From Methylocystis sp. (GTDB taxonomy: Bacteria; Pseudomonadota; Alphaproteobacteria; Rhizobiales; Beijerinckiaceae): 35,287 nt of DNA. This document shows, in pieces, positions 35,074 through 35,287 of the stretch (position 1 is the stretch's first letter; every line of letters starts with the position of its first letter). The notes beneath the pieces are model-generated. The model was not told the DNA's origin, did not search any database, and saw nothing but the letters and a program-made list of their open reading frames with translations. Made by a program: the position numbers and the translations under genes. Location of the stretch: the NCBI GenBank assembly GCA_021731565.1, contig JAKFXD010000022.1, positions 1 through 35,287 on the forward strand. Reading direction: 5' to 3'.

Positions 35074-35212
35074 GCACGCCGGGGGAGCCCTGCCCGGCGG
35101 CGCGCGCGAAGACCGCCGCCAAGGGGCTGAGAGGCCGCAGGCGCGTCGAGAGGCGCGGGCGCGGCGACCCTTTGAACCTGATCCAGTTGAGACTGGCGGA
35201 GGGATGGTGTCG
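35074..35212 (+). promoter_or_regulatory. TPP riboswitch (THI element)
   Basis: The conserved blocks are present in order: GGGGGAGCC, then GGGGCTGAGAGG, then CCCTTTGAACCTGATCCAGTTGAGACTGGCGGAGGGA. The closing stem P1 forms between ACGCC (35076-35080) and GGTGT (35206-35210). An enlarged GC-rich P3 arm lies between CTGAGA and CCCTT. The element ends about 27 nt before the thiO ATG, with AGAAGG between. Control of translation initiation is therefore more likely than a long terminator. Confidence 0.93.
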
Positions 35213-35238
35213 GCAAGATTTGTAGAAGGCCGCGGTTC

Positions 35239-35287
35239 ATGCGCGCGCGCGTGATCGGCGCCGGCGTCGCCGGCCTTTGCGCGGCCG
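35239..35287 (+). CDS. thiO: Glycine oxidase ThiO-like FAD enzyme (3' partial)
   Basis: Only 16 codons are in the window: MRARVIGAGVAGLCAA. They contain the Rossmann FAD motif G-x-G-x-x-G, as in the D-amino-acid oxidase family. Placed directly behind a TPP riboswitch, this is most likely ThiO, which makes the iminoacetate for the thiazole ring of thiamine, usually followed by thiS-thiG-thiE. The rest lies outside the window, so the assignment rests on context plus this motif. Confidence 0.7.
   Translation, partial: MRARVIGAGVAGLCAA

Overview
The window is chromosomal DNA from a GC-rich alphaproteobacterium, almost certainly Rhizobiales. The evidence is an Irr-type Fur regulator divergent from a fabA-fabB-fabI block, a GcrA cell-cycle regulator, a DUF4164-zapA pair divergent from gap-pgk, a pstSCAB-phoU-phoB operon and a TPP riboswitch of alphaproteobacterial form. 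A cytosolic-type copper storage protein (Csp3-like) points towards a methanotroph or relative (Methylocystis/Methylosinus/Beijerinckiaceae). That last step is inference.

Layout. 1-5.2 kb: the end of a tandem universal stress protein, a META-like secreted protein, a 2-hydroxyacid dehydrogenase, a secreted SH3 protein, an HWE kinase with a single-domain response regulator, and irr. 5.4-8.5 kb: fabA, fabB and fabI for unsaturated fatty acid synthesis, then a small cytochrome c. 8.5-16.8 kb: the copper storage protein, then a UPF0104-type membrane protein translationally coupled to phoR, followed by pstS-pstC-pstA-pstB-phoU-phoB behind a triple Pho box. 16.8-24.5 kb: gcrA (minus strand), a long intergenic region carrying the argD promoter and a terminator-like leader hairpin, then argD-argF-hslO as a tightly overlapping operon, an FAH-family hydrolase, a group II PLP decarboxylase and a CorA/ZntB-type transporter.

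24.65-26.15 kb is a visibly more AT-rich accessory island. It carries a decayed restriction-modification system: a BglII-type endonuclease broken by a single-base frameshift between its catalytic motifs, and an MT-A70-type adenine methyltransferase broken by a small deletion. It sits just upstream of prfB, which keeps the classical programmed +1 frameshift. A vapBC toxin-antitoxin pair and tRNA-Ser(CGA) follow.

28.5-35.3 kb: a FecR-domain secreted protein, a small membrane ORF, a PsiF-repeat protein, a coiled-coil protein, pgk and gap, DUF4164-zapA, a secreted coiled-coil protein, and a TPP riboswitch in front of the start of thiO, which runs off the window.

I did not find an obvious new multi-gene system. 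The most interesting non-standard signals are the promoter, terminator-like hairpin and possible Shine-Dalgarno-sequestering structure in front of argD, a near-perfect Pho box lying across the vapB start codon, a PhoR with no membrane segment coupled to a polytopic membrane protein, the freshly broken R-M pair, and the FabI active-site substitutions.
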